Shown here: in pieces, positions 27,049-34,886 of the stretch
Layout: every line of letters begins with the position of its first letter
Numbering within the stretch: position 1 is the first letter of the stretch
Made by a program: the position numbers and the translations under genes
Assembly (NCBI GenBank): GCA_964447155.1
Contig: CAYURM010000012.1
Location: 1-64,000, forward strand
Direction: 5' to 3'
Origin: SMBSF63 sp034003545
GTDB lineage: Bacteria; Chloroflexota; Anaerolineae; Anaerolineales; Anaerolineaceae
DNA: 64,000 bases
The notes under the pieces: model-generated
Seen by the model: only the letters and a program-made list of their open reading frames with translations
Told to the model about the DNA's origin: nothing
The model's database searches: none

Positions 27049-27131
27049 TATTTCACTCCTTGTGTTCAAATTTATGTTTTGTGCATAGATCATATCAACA
27101 CTATCTGATTTTACATCATGTTTGGTTTTCC

Positions 27132-27161
27132 TTGGCCAACAGAACAGGAAAATGCTATAAT
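27132..27161 (+). promoter_or_regulatory. Promoter of the SlyD-like gene
   Basis: TTGGCC (27132-27137), an 18-base spacer and TATAAT (27156-27161). The leader is about 35 bases and ends in GGGAG six bases before ATG 27202. Confidence 0.65.
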
Positions 27162-27201
27162 TATCACCTGATGCAAAATTTACCCGCAAAGGGAGACCAA
27201 T

Positions 27202-27687
27202 ATGTCTGAAACAAAACCAACCCAGATTGAAAACGATGTCATCGTCAGCCTGCTTTTTACCCTCACCGTTGACGGGGAGATTGTTGACGAAGCCGATGAA
27301 AATGAACCTTTTCTCTATCTTCATGGGCATGAGAACGTGATCCCCGGCATGGAAAAAGAACTGGCCGGGATGAAGATCGGCGAAAGCAAATCCTTCACCG
27401 TCCAGCCCAAAGACGGCTACGGCGAATCCGACCCGGATGAGATCATGCACCTTCCACGCTCAGAATTTCCCGAAGACCTTCCCCTGGAGCCCGGCCTCGA
27501 GCTGGAAATGCTGGATGAAGACGATGAGGTCCTCTACGCCACCGTTGTTTCCATCACCAAAACGATGGTCCAACTGGATTTCAACCATCCCCTTGCAGAT
27601 AAGGAACTCAATTTCGAAGTGACCGTTCTTGACCTCGAAGCCGCCGATCCCGAAGAACTCGATCACGGCCACGTGCACCATCATTAG
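27202..27687 (+). CDS. FKBP-type peptidyl-prolyl isomerase, SlyD-like
   Basis: The FKBP core with an IF-type insert is clear: LLFTLTVDGEIVDEA, FLYLHGHENVIPGMEKELAGMKIGES, and the DGYGESDPDEIMHLPRSEFP region. The C-terminus ends HGHVHHH, a short metal-binding tail like that of SlyD. SlyD-type proteins speed prolyl isomerisation during folding and help load nickel enzymes. The length (161 residues) is near the family norm. It is monocistronic with its own promoter and short leader. Confidence 0.88.
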   Translation: MSETKPTQIENDVIVSLLFTLTVDGEIVDEADENEPFLYLHGHENVIPGMEKELAGMKIGESKSFTVQPKDGYGESDPDEIMHLPRSEFPEDLPLEPGLELEMLDEDDEVLYATVVSITKTMVQLDFNHPLADKELNFEVTVLDLEAADPEELDHGHVHHH

Positions 27688-27741
27688 GATTGCTCATCCC
27701 TTCACGGTTGGCAAAACAACGCAAACTAAAATCATTAACCC

Positions 27742-27793
27742 CGTAGTGGCGAGGCATTCAGCAAGGTACTGAACACTGTGCCTCGCCACTACG
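27742..27793. repeat. Long nested palindrome, TAGTGGCGAGGCA type
   Basis: CGTAGTGGCGAGGCA (27742-27756) and TGCCTCGCCACTACG (27779-27793) form a perfect 15-bp stem. Inside it TTCAG/CTGAA form a second stem. No T tract follows on either side, so it is not an ordinary terminator. The rest of the gap 27688-28058 shows only a weak GGAGGA/TCCTCC-like pair near 27900 and no gene. Confidence 0.65.
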
Positions 27794-28035
27794 ATTCACC
27801 CATCCTCCGCTTTCCTGGGCAACTTTCCCTGGAAAACGTAAAAATTCATTCGCAATAACAGTGTATCAATGACAAATCTTCTCCAGCTAGCAATTATTCC
27901 CCCCCGGAGGATCAATTCCTCGTTTCTGGCGGGTATTCTTTAATGCACCAATCAAGCAGTTTTGCAAACTTTCAATTCTGTGATGTTTGTCCCCTTTTCA
28001 TTCTGTCCCTTTTGTGGTAAATTTTAATAAGAAAC

Positions 28036-28060
28036 ATAAAATATTGGCGATAAATATTAT
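28036..28060. promoter_or_regulatory. AT-rich imperfect palindrome over the dtxR-like start (possible operator)
   Basis: ATAAAATATT and AAATATTAT flank the spacer GGCGAT and form an imperfect inverted repeat that overlaps the start of the DtxR-type gene. Such a position would suit autoregulation by an iron-sensing repressor. The sequence is AT-rich and could arise by chance. Confidence 0.25.
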
Positions 28061-28748
28061 GGCTGACCTTATTAAAGACCAACGCAGCGAAAGCGAACAA
28101 ATGTACCTGGTAACCACCGCCACCCTGTTGGAAGATGGTCATGAATCACAGGTGCCATTATCGAAATTGGCGAACGAACTGGAAGTCCTTTCCGTTTCCG
28201 CCAACCAGATGATTCGCAAACTGGCAGATGAAGACCTGGTTATGTACCAACCCTATCATGGTGTGGCATTGACAGACAAAGGGACAGCAATCGCCAACCG
28301 TGTCCTGCGTCATCGCCGGCTGTGGCAGGTGTTCCTGATCCAGTTCCTCGATCTGTCTTTCAAAGATGCGGAAGCGCTGGCCTGTAAAATGGAACACCTC
28401 ACTTCGATTGAAGTTGCCGAAAGGCTGTCAGAATTTCTGGACAACCCCCAGGTGACCCCGCAGGGACGGATCATCCCGCCCCCCATCGACTCGACGGATA
28501 CCCATGTCCCTGTGTCGCTTTCGACATTACAGGTCAACCAGCGAGCCAGTGTGATCAAGATCAACGGGCAAATGCCGCTGCGCGCCTTCCTGGCAGAAGA
28601 AGGCCTGGGTTGTGGTTCCATCATCTATGTGGAAGGCATCGGCGCAAATGGCGCCATGCTCCTCACACTTGAAGAAAAAATCATCCATCTCTCTGCCAGC
28701 ATCGCAGAGTCAATCCTGGTCAAACCAAAAAATACAGAAGAGAAGTAA
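28059..28748 (+). CDS. DtxR/MntR-family metal-dependent regulator with FeoA-like C-terminal domain
   Basis: The N-terminal winged helix (residues about 8-70, with SVSANQMIRKLADEDLVMYQPYHGVALTDKG) and the dimerisation domain (HRRLWQVFLIQFLDLSFKDAEALACKMEH) are typical of the DtxR family. His and Glu/Cys residues of the EALACKMEH helix are the usual metal ligands. The last 75 residues form an SH3-like FeoA domain. It represses or activates metal-uptake genes with Fe2+ or Mn2+ bound, and here stands at the head of the feo genes. ATG 28059 is chosen since the upstream frame has no family similarity. The ribosome site is weak. Confidence 0.85.
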   Translation: MADLIKDQRSESEQMYLVTTATLLEDGHESQVPLSKLANELEVLSVSANQMIRKLADEDLVMYQPYHGVALTDKGTAIANRVLRHRRLWQVFLIQFLDLSFKDAEALACKMEHLTSIEVAERLSEFLDNPQVTPQGRIIPPPIDSTDTHVPVSLSTLQVNQRASVIKINGQMPLRAFLAEEGLGCGSIIYVEGIGANGAMLLTLEEKIIHLSASIAESILVKPKNTEEK

Positions 28749-28786
28749 CCCGCCTTCTGCATTAATTACAATACGGAGATCGTTCA

Positions 28787-29008
28787 ATGACATTAAACAT
28801 GGCAGCCCCCAATCAGGACGTCCGCGTTGTGGCAATCAACGGAGGACTGAAAATGAAACAGCGCCTGGCAGACCTCGGTCTTAACCAGGGCGCAACCATC
28901 CGTGTGCTCAACGACAGCGGGCATGGGGCTTTAATTTTGGCCGTCAAAGATTCACGCCTCGCCATTGGGCGCGGCATGGCCCATAAAATATTGGTTGAAC
29001 CTGTATAG
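28787..29008 (+). CDS. feoA: FeoA, small iron-transport accessory protein
   Basis: A 73-residue single SH3-like domain: VRVVAINGGLKMKQRLADLGLNQGATIRVL, and RLAIGRGMAHKILVEPV at the end, as in FeoA. It is thought to help FeoB in Fe2+ uptake at the inner face of the membrane. GGAG lies eight bases upstream. It follows the DtxR-type gene by 38 bases and precedes feoB by 24, so the genes form one operon. Confidence 0.88.
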   Translation: MTLNMAAPNQDVRVVAINGGLKMKQRLADLGLNQGATIRVLNDSGHGALILAVKDSRLAIGRGMAHKILVEPV

Positions 29009-29032
29009 AACAGAACAGGATATCGTAATTCC

Positions 29033-29542
29033 ATGAAGGATAACTTTCGTATTGCCCTGGCCGGCAATCCCAACAGCGGTAAAACGACCATCTTTAACCA
29101 GCTCACCGGCTCTCGCCAACATGTGGGCAATTGGCCGGGCAAAACCGTGGAACAAAAATCCGGCTTCATTTATTTTAATGACTGCCAGATCGAGATCATC
29201 GACCTGCCTGGCACCTACAGCCTTAACGCCTATTCGATGGAAGAGATCATTGCGCGGGACTTCCTGCTGGAAGAAAACCCCGACCTGGTGATCAGCGTTG
29301 TCGACGCGGCCAATCTGGAACGCAACCTCTACCTGACCGTACAAATCCTCGAATTAGGCATGCCCATTCTGATTGCATTGAATATGACAGATGTCGCCGA
29401 ACATCGCGGCATCATCACGGACACGGAAAGATTAAGCCAGGCCCTGCAATCGCCGATCATCACCACCACTGCCCGCGAAGGCAAAGGCATCCAGGAAATC
29501 GTCGAGCATATCCACAACCTGGCAGTGAGCAAAACACAATGA
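29033..29542 (+). CDS. feoB: FeoB G-protein domain as a separate protein
   Basis: 169 residues with a full G domain: GNPNSGKTTIFNQL (G1), GNWPGKTVE (G2 region), DLPGTYSL (G3) and NMTD (G4); TTAREGKGI is in place of G5. It stops exactly where the FeoB linker begins. The stop overlaps the ATG of the next gene in ATGA. This domain binds GTP and controls the Fe2+ channel in the membrane part. A full-length FeoB would be about 750 residues, the sum of this and the next protein, so the gene is split rather than truncated. Confidence 0.88.
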   Translation: MKDNFRIALAGNPNSGKTTIFNQLTGSRQHVGNWPGKTVEQKSGFIYFNDCQIEIIDLPGTYSLNAYSMEEIIARDFLLEENPDLVISVVDAANLERNLYLTVQILELGMPILIALNMTDVAEHRGIITDTERLSQALQSPIITTTAREGKGIQEIVEHIHNLAVSKTQ

Positions 29543-31293
29543 AATTTCATGAACATGCCTACTCCCGCCGTCATGGCTTCACCATTGACTATGGCCGCGA
29601 GATTGAAGAAGAAATCGTCCTGATTGAGCAGGCCGTAGATCAACACGAGCAAATCAGCCAGAAATTCCCGTCGCGCTGGCTTGCCATCAAACTCCTTGAA
29701 AAAGACGCCGACATCGAAACGAAACTGGAAACCCTGCCCGGCGCGCAGGAAATCCTGAATATACGCGACCGCAGCCTGCGCCACTTACAAGCTGTTTTTG
29801 GCGAGGACATCGACACAATCATGCCTGACCGGCGTTACGGCTGGATCAATGGCCTCGTGCGCGAAACCACCCAGCACACCCGCAAAAATCTGCTCACCCG
29901 CTCCGACCATGTCGACCGTATCATGACCCATCGTTTTTGGGGCATCCCCATTTTTCTGGTGATGATGTGGTTTGTCTTTAAATTCACCACCGATGTCACC
30001 ACTCCCTTCTTCAACTGGGTGGAATATCTGATCAACGAGCCTGTCACCCGTTGGCTCCGTGCCATCCTTGAAGTGTTGGGCGCCAGCGGCACCTGGCTGG
30101 ATTCACTGGTCAATAACGGCCTCATCGCCGGTGTGGGCGGCGTGCTGGTGTTCATTCCGGTACTCATGTTCCTCTATCTGGCCCTCGCCATCCTGGAAGA
30201 TTCGGGCTATATGGCCCGCGCCGCTTTTGTGATGGATCGTCTGATGCACGCCCTCGGACTGCACGGCAAAAGCTTTGTCCCCATGGTAGTCGGTTTTGGC
30301 TGCACCGTCTCCGCCTTTTATGCCACCCGCACTTTGGAAAACCGTAAGGACAAGATCCTCACCGGCCTGCTCGTTCCCTTCATGAGCTGCGGGGCACGTC
30401 TGCCGGTGTATGTGCTCTTTGCTGCCATCTTTTTCCCGAAAAACACCAGCCTGGTCGTCTTTGGCATGTACGCCCTGGGCATTGCCCTGGCAATCCTGAT
30501 CGGCCTGGCATTGAAGAACACCTTCTTCCAGGAAAAAGAAGAAACGCCCTTTGTGATCGAGCTGCCGCCCTACCGCATGCCCACCCTAAAAAGCCTGTGG
30601 TTCCACATGTGGGAGCGCACCGCAGCCTTCCTGCGCCACGCCACATCCATTATCCTCATTGCCAGCCTGGTGTTGTGGTTCTTGCAAGCCATCCCGGTCA
30701 AGGGCGAAGGTACGTTTGCCAACACCCCCGTAGAAAACAGCGCCTATGCCGGCATTGCCTCGCTGGCCGCTCCCATCTTCCAGCCCCTCGGCTTTGGCAG
30801 TTGGGAAGCCAGCGGCGCCCTGGTCAGCGGCCTGGTTGCCAAAGAAGTCGTTATCAGCACCTTCTCGCAAATCTACGGGGTGGACGCCGCTGAAGCAGAC
30901 ACAGATAAGGGAACACAGCGCCCAACTTTTATGGAAGACATCGGGCAGATCATCGTCCGCTTCGGCCAGGCTGCCCTTGACACCATCAAATCCATCCCCA
31001 TCGTGGTCGGGATCGACCTGCTGTCGGAAGAAACCGGAGAAGTCCAATCGACCAGTTTGATGACCGCCATCCGTCAGGGATTCGACCACAGCAGCAACGG
31101 GCACGGCGCCCTCGCCGGATTGGCCTTCATGATCTTCGTCCTCATCTACACCCCCTGCATGGCCTCCCTGGCCGCCGAACGGCAGGAACTGGGCGCGCGC
31201 TGGATGTGGGTCAGCATCATTGGACAATTAAGCCTCGCCTGGCTGGTATCTTTCATCGTCTTCCAGGGTGGCTTGCTGCTCGGGGTAGGGTAA
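29539..31293 (+). CDS. feoB: FeoB membrane domain as a separate protein
   Basis: The N-terminal 110 residues hold the FeoB GDI-like helical region. The membrane part follows: VGGVLVFIPVLMFLYLALAILEDSGYMARAAFVMDRLM, then the Gate motifs VGFGCTVSA and FMSCGARLPVY with their conserved cysteines, and a second Gate half with SGLVAKEVVISTFSQIYG. It forms the Fe2+ pore in the cytoplasmic membrane. Translation is coupled to the G-domain gene by a four-base overlap. The usual NVP of the first Gate motif reads TVS, a small change at the pore. The gene ends four bases before feoC. Confidence 0.9.
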   Translation: MKFHEHAYSRRHGFTIDYGREIEEEIVLIEQAVDQHEQISQKFPSRWLAIKLLEKDADIETKLETLPGAQEILNIRDRSLRHLQAVFGEDIDTIMPDRRYGWINGLVRETTQHTRKNLLTRSDHVDRIMTHRFWGIPIFLVMMWFVFKFTTDVTTPFFNWVEYLINEPVTRWLRAILEVLGASGTWLDSLVNNGLIAGVGGVLVFIPVLMFLYLALAILEDSGYMARAAFVMDRLMHALGLHGKSFVPMVVGFGCTVSAFYATRTLENRKDKILTGLLVPFMSCGARLPVYVLFAAIFFPKNTSLVVFGMYALGIALAILIGLALKNTFFQEKEETPFVIELPPYRMPTLKSLWFHMWERTAAFLRHATSIILIASLVLWFLQAIPVKGEGTFANTPVENSAYAGIASLAAPIFQPLGFGSWEASGALVSGLVAKEVVISTFSQIYGVDAAEADTDKGTQRPTFMEDIGQIIVRFGQAALDTIKSIPIVVGIDLLSEETGEVQSTSLMTAIRQGFDHSSNGHGALAGLAFMIFVLIYTPCMASLAAERQELGARWMWVSIIGQLSLAWLVSFIVFQGGLLLGVG

Positions 31294-31297
31294 AATT

Positions 31298-31546
31298 ATG
31301 TTGAAAAAAATTTTACAGGAATTTGAAAACACACATACCTTGCTAAGCCTCAATCAACTCAGCCTGAAGCTGAACGTGGAACCTTCTGCCCTGCAAGGGA
31401 TGCTGGAACACCTCGTTCAAATCGGCAAGCTGGAAAAAGAGATCAGCGGCGCGGACTGTGAAACCGTATGCAGCCAATGCACCCACACCGATTGCAGCCT
31501 GCTCAACGCCGCACCACCACAATATCGCTGGAAAATCAAACAATGA
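31298..31546 (+). CDS. feoC: FeoC-like winged-helix protein
   Basis: An 82-residue winged helix (LSLNQLSLKLNVEPSALQGMLEHLVQIGKLEKE) followed by a Cys cluster, CETVCSQCTHTDC, which resembles the Fe-S-binding loop of FeoC. It probably senses iron or oxygen and modulates FeoB stability or transcription. It starts four bases after feoB and overlaps the nitroreductase start in ATGA. Confidence 0.8.
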   Translation: MLKKILQEFENTHTLLSLNQLSLKLNVEPSALQGMLEHLVQIGKLEKEISGADCETVCSQCTHTDCSLLNAAPPQYRWKIKQ

Positions 31547-32409
31547 TCGATCATTTTGAAGCCACACCCGAAAGCTACCGTACCCTCCTGGCCCGCACAA
31601 GCTGCCGCCGATTTTCTCCCTCCCCACTGGAGGAAGAAACCTTGCAATCCGTGCTGCAAGCCCTGAAATCTGTAACCCCCATTCAGGCAGACAGTCCGGT
31701 TGATTTCCTCACATTAAATGAACCGGAGAAAAGCCAGCTTGCCGCAGCTCAGGGCGCCTACGGCCGCTTCATCGTATCTCCCCATCTGTTGATCCCCTAC
31801 ACCAAAAAATCTTCGAACTCCCTGATTGAACTTGGCTTTCAAAGCCAGCAGGCTGTCATCAAACTCGAAGAACTCGACCTCGGCAGCTGCTATGTCGGCG
31901 CCCACAGCCGCGTGCGCAAATTGCAGCAGGAATTTGGCCTCCCGGACACCGCACACATCGCTGCGGTACTCATCTACGGTCAACCAGCAGAGTCCCAACG
32001 GCAAAAGAACCTCAACCAATCCTACCGTGCCCTGATCGGCAGCCGCAAGCGAAAACCTGTCGAGAGTCTCTTTATCGAACCAACTGCCCAAAGCATGCAC
32101 CTTCCTGAACAATGGAAAGCTATCCTCGAAGCTGGACGCTGGGCACCGTCTGCCACCAACGCCCAACCCTGGCGGCTGCTGCCCATTAACGGCGAATTCC
32201 AGCTTTTCACCAACCCGGCAGCTTACCCCATCGTGCTCACCGCCGGCAGCAAGCTCATGTATGCCCTTTATGATGCCGGTATCTTCATGGCAAATATTCA
32301 CCTCGCTTCCCGGGCGTTTGGCGTCCCGGCCCACTGGTCAATGTATCACCAGACCCGCATTCCCGACCAGAAAGCCCTCATCCCCGTCGCCCGATTATCT
32401 TTCGGTTAA
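31543..32409 (+). CDS. Nitroreductase-family protein (TM1586-type tandem fold)
   Basis: 288 residues in two related halves: RTSCRRFSPSPLEEETLQSVL at the N-terminus and ILEAGRWAPSATNAQPWRL in the second half. This is the arrangement of putative TM1586-type nitroreductases, FMN-dependent flavoproteins. The start ATG overlaps the feoC stop, so an earlier ATG at 31468 is rejected. Operon position suggests a link to iron uptake, for example flavin-dependent ferric reduction to supply Fe2+ for FeoB. That role is inference; such a gene could simply be carried along. Confidence 0.78.
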   Translation: MIDHFEATPESYRTLLARTSCRRFSPSPLEEETLQSVLQALKSVTPIQADSPVDFLTLNEPEKSQLAAAQGAYGRFIVSPHLLIPYTKKSSNSLIELGFQSQQAVIKLEELDLGSCYVGAHSRVRKLQQEFGLPDTAHIAAVLIYGQPAESQRQKNLNQSYRALIGSRKRKPVESLFIEPTAQSMHLPEQWKAILEAGRWAPSATNAQPWRLLPINGEFQLFTNPAAYPIVLTAGSKLMYALYDAGIFMANIHLASRAFGVPAHWSMYHQTRIPDQKALIPVARLSFG

Positions 32410-32454
32410 AAAGCAATACGAAACCCATTGACTTTTCTTGCATAGTGGCGCACA

Positions 32455-32626
32455 ATGTCCAATCGCGTGCTTGACGCCGTCCGCTTCGCCCATACCTTGC
32501 AAGCACATAGAAAACAAACAACTTCAACAGACCGCCCTGCACGGCAGCCTCAATCAATTTGCCAACAGCACGGATCTGCTTGAAAACCCTGAACTGTGCC
32601 GGAAAATCAAAACCCTGTTTGAGTAA
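32455..32626 (+). pseudogene. Degraded small gene, two frames
   Basis: From ATG 32455 one frame encodes MSNRVLDAVRFAHTLQAHRK; a second frame continues with TALHGSLNQFANSTDLLENP and ends in LCRKIKTLFE at a stop near 32624. Neither frame alone covers the stretch with protein-like composition, so this may be the remnant of a short gene broken by a frameshift. No family is certain. The rest of 32410-32757 holds only the promoter of the next gene. Confidence 0.25.
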
Positions 32627-32711
32627 AAAACGTTCCATCGGGGGATGGACTTCCTCTTTGATTGTACGATTATTGGACACATAATCATCTTTTGTCATCC
32701 AAAACACGGGT

Positions 32712-32717
32712 TATAAT
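32712..32717 (+). promoter_or_regulatory. -10 box for the DUF368 gene
   Basis: TATAAT at 32712-32717 places the transcription start near 32724, giving a leader of about 34 bases. A TTGTCA at 32692-32697 is only 14 bases upstream, shorter than normal, so the -35 box is uncertain. Confidence 0.5.
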
Positions 32718-32757
32718 ACACTGTCAATATCTGAATACAAGCATTCTGAGAGGAAAT

Positions 32758-33654
32758 ATGAGCAATAATACAAATCATACAGAACCAGTTTCGAATTCAA
32801 TCGACTCAGCACCGGCATCGCAGAGCAGCCCGGTTGTAGACTGGCTGATCAGATGGGCGAAAGGCGCTATGGTAGGCATTGGCGCAATCGTCCCGGGCTT
32901 TTCGGGTGGCGTACTTGCGGTAGTTTTTGGCATCTATGAACCCATGATTCGCTTTCTGGGAAACATGCGCGTCAAGTTCTGGAAAAATGTCCGCTACTTC
33001 CTGCCTGTGGGTATCGGCGGTGTGATTGGCGTGGTGGCCTTCTCCGCAGTTGTGGATTATGCCTTCAGCTCCTACCCGGCCCAATTCACCTGGCTCTTCA
33101 TCGGCTTCATTGCCGGCACCTTTCCTTCTTTGGTCAAGGTATCCGGAAAAGAAGGGCGTAAATCCTGGCATTGGCTGCTCCTGGCAGGAATGGTTATCCT
33201 TACCTTTTTCTACATGCGCTGGATGGAAACCATCCAGAACGTCACCATGGCACCCAATATCTGGGGCTGGTTGTTAAGCGGCATATTGATGGGGTTGGGA
33301 TTGGTCGTCCCCGGGATGAGCCCTTCCAATTTCCTGATCTACCTGGGGCTTTACCAGCCGATGGCGAGCGGCATCCGCCAGCTTGATCTGGGCGTCATCC
33401 TGCCCATCATGCTGGGCGTCGTCATCTGCATTTTCACCTTCGCCAAACTATTCTCGTGGCTGTTCAAGAAAGCCTATGCCTTGATGTATCATCTCATCCT
33501 CGGCATTGTGGTGGGCTCTACCGCAGCGATCATCCCCCGCGGCGTCAGCGGCTGGACCATCGCAGTCTGTGCAGCGCTCTTCGCTTTTGGAGCAATTGCT
33601 TCCTATGCACTGTCCAAACTGGACGAAAAACACCCCCACGAATCATTATTCTAG
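32758..33654 (+). CDS. DUF368 membrane protein (polyprenyl-phosphate transporter family)
   Basis: About eight transmembrane helices in two repeats, with GAIVPGFSGGVLAVVFGIYEPMI and GLGLVVPGMSPSNFLIYLGLYQPM as the internal repeat signature. DUF368 proteins (PopT) recycle undecaprenyl phosphate across the membrane for wall synthesis. The start is ATG 32758 with GAGAGGA upstream; the earlier ATG at 32662 lies before the promoter. A disordered Ser/Thr-rich N-terminal 25 residues precede the first helix. It is monocistronic with its own promoter and terminator. Confidence 0.87.
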   Translation: MSNNTNHTEPVSNSIDSAPASQSSPVVDWLIRWAKGAMVGIGAIVPGFSGGVLAVVFGIYEPMIRFLGNMRVKFWKNVRYFLPVGIGGVIGVVAFSAVVDYAFSSYPAQFTWLFIGFIAGTFPSLVKVSGKEGRKSWHWLLLAGMVILTFFYMRWMETIQNVTMAPNIWGWLLSGILMGLGLVVPGMSPSNFLIYLGLYQPMASGIRQLDLGVILPIMLGVVICIFTFAKLFSWLFKKAYALMYHLILGIVVGSTAAIIPRGVSGWTIAVCAALFAFGAIASYALSKLDEKHPHESLF

Positions 33655-33689
33655 TCCCCGTCAAACACATCTGATTTTTGGATGAAAAT

Positions 33690-33734
33690 AAAACCTTCGC
33701 CAGTTATATTGAAACGACTGGCGAAGGTTTTTTA
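33690..33734 (+). terminator. Terminator after the DUF368 gene
   Basis: A perfect 15-bp stem, AAAACCTTCGCCAGT (33690-33704) with its complement at 33717-33731, followed by a T run. On the minus strand the flanking A/T also allows termination of the converging Liv operon that ends at 33769. Confidence 0.88.
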
Positions 33735-33768
33735 GGAAATTACGGCAAAGGATAGCAGAATATCTAAT

Positions 33769-34881
33769 TTACTCCTCCTTGGTATCCAGCATCTTCATCA
33801 GCCGCTTCCAGCCTGCTTTTACACCAGGCGCGTTCTGCCGCCAGGTGCCCACCAAACCATTCGGCAGAAAAATCACGATCAAAATGAACAACAACCCGAA
33901 TACCAGCGGCCAGCGCGGGCCAAACCAGGTATAAAAGAACTGTCCGACAATCTGCATCAAACCCGCTCCCAGAATTGGCCCTACCAGCGTACCAATCCCC
34001 CCCAGAATGGTCATAATCAAAGCGTTAACCGTGGTGGCCGCAGAAGTCATCCCCGGCGTAGCGCTCATATTCCAGATCGACCACAACCCGCCCGCCAGTC
34101 CGGCCACCATCGCGGATACACAAAAAGCATAGGTGCGATAAACTGCCGGATTAAAACCTATCATCCGCACCCGGCTTTCATTCTCACGCAAAGCAATGAA
34201 CACCCGCCCGGTCGGCGATTCAGTCACCCGCTTGACAAACAGATACATCACCACCAAAAAGCCCAGCGACACAAAATACATGGTCAGCCGGTGTTGGGTC
34301 GGATTCAACCATTCGGGCACCAGCACACCGTGCAGTCCCTCATCGGCTCCCGTCCATTCAACAAAATCAGTTGCCTTCGAAAGGATATGAAAGGCATTGC
34401 CAATCGCCAGAGTCAACATGGCAAAATACGCCCCTTTCAGGCGAATGGATGTCGCACTGAAGAGCAAGCCCAACAGGATCGATACAATCACCACCAAAAC
34501 GACCGCCAGAATAAAAATCACCACCGAAGTGATATCCACCCCGCCGGGCAAAGTGACCAGGAATTTATCACTGATCTTCGGGCCGACATGGGTCAGGAAC
34601 AAGGCCATCGCATACGCCCCGCCGCCAAAAAATGCCGCGTGTCCAAAAGTCAGGATGCCCGTATAGCCAATCAACAAGTCATAACTCATCGCATATACCG
34701 CCATAATAAAGAAAGCGATCAACTGACCCTGCCAGAACTTGGAGACTCCCCTGTCAACCGGTACACCGCTGATCAGACTAAAGACAAAAGGAAACAGAAC
34801 AAACGCCAGAACAATCAGGGAACCTGCCAGGTTCTCCTTCAGCCAGCTTTGTTTTTCCGCAGTCTGTTGTGTGTTTTTCAT
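33769..34881 (-). CDS. livM: LivM-type branched-chain amino acid/organic acid ABC permease
   Basis: 370 residues, about ten membrane helices. SYDLLIGYTGILTFGHAAFFGGGAYAMAL and the EAA-like loop region GFNPAVYRTYAFCVSAMVAGLAGGL are family signatures. LivM pairs with LivH to form the membrane channel of Liv-type importers. It ends the 13-gene minus-strand cluster and is five bases behind livH. The substrate of Liv-type systems includes hydrophobic amino acids, but also urea, amides and aromatic or short-chain acids. Confidence 0.88.
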   Translation of the reverse strand: MKNTQQTAEKQSWLKENLAGSLIVLAFVLFPFVFSLISGVPVDRGVSKFWQGQLIAFFIMAVYAMSYDLLIGYTGILTFGHAAFFGGGAYAMALFLTHVGPKISDKFLVTLPGGVDITSVVIFILAVVLVVIVSILLGLLFSATSIRLKGAYFAMLTLAIGNAFHILSKATDFVEWTGADEGLHGVLVPEWLNPTQHRLTMYFVSLGFLVVMYLFVKRVTESPTGRVFIALRENESRVRMIGFNPAVYRTYAFCVSAMVAGLAGGLWSIWNMSATPGMTSAATTVNALIMTILGGIGTLVGPILGAGLMQIVGQFFYTWFGPRWPLVFGLLFILIVIFLPNGLVGTWRQNAPGVKAGWKRLMKMLDTKEE

Positions 34882-34886
34882 CTGCG

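Noticed and set aside
29533..29545. Frameshift error splitting feoB
   Set aside because: The break has a clean ATGA stop-start overlap at a domain boundary, which fits a real coupled gene pair better than an error; still to be checked against relatives.
30586..31227. 213-codon open frame antisense to feoB
   Set aside because: Composition typical of an antisense shadow and no motif.
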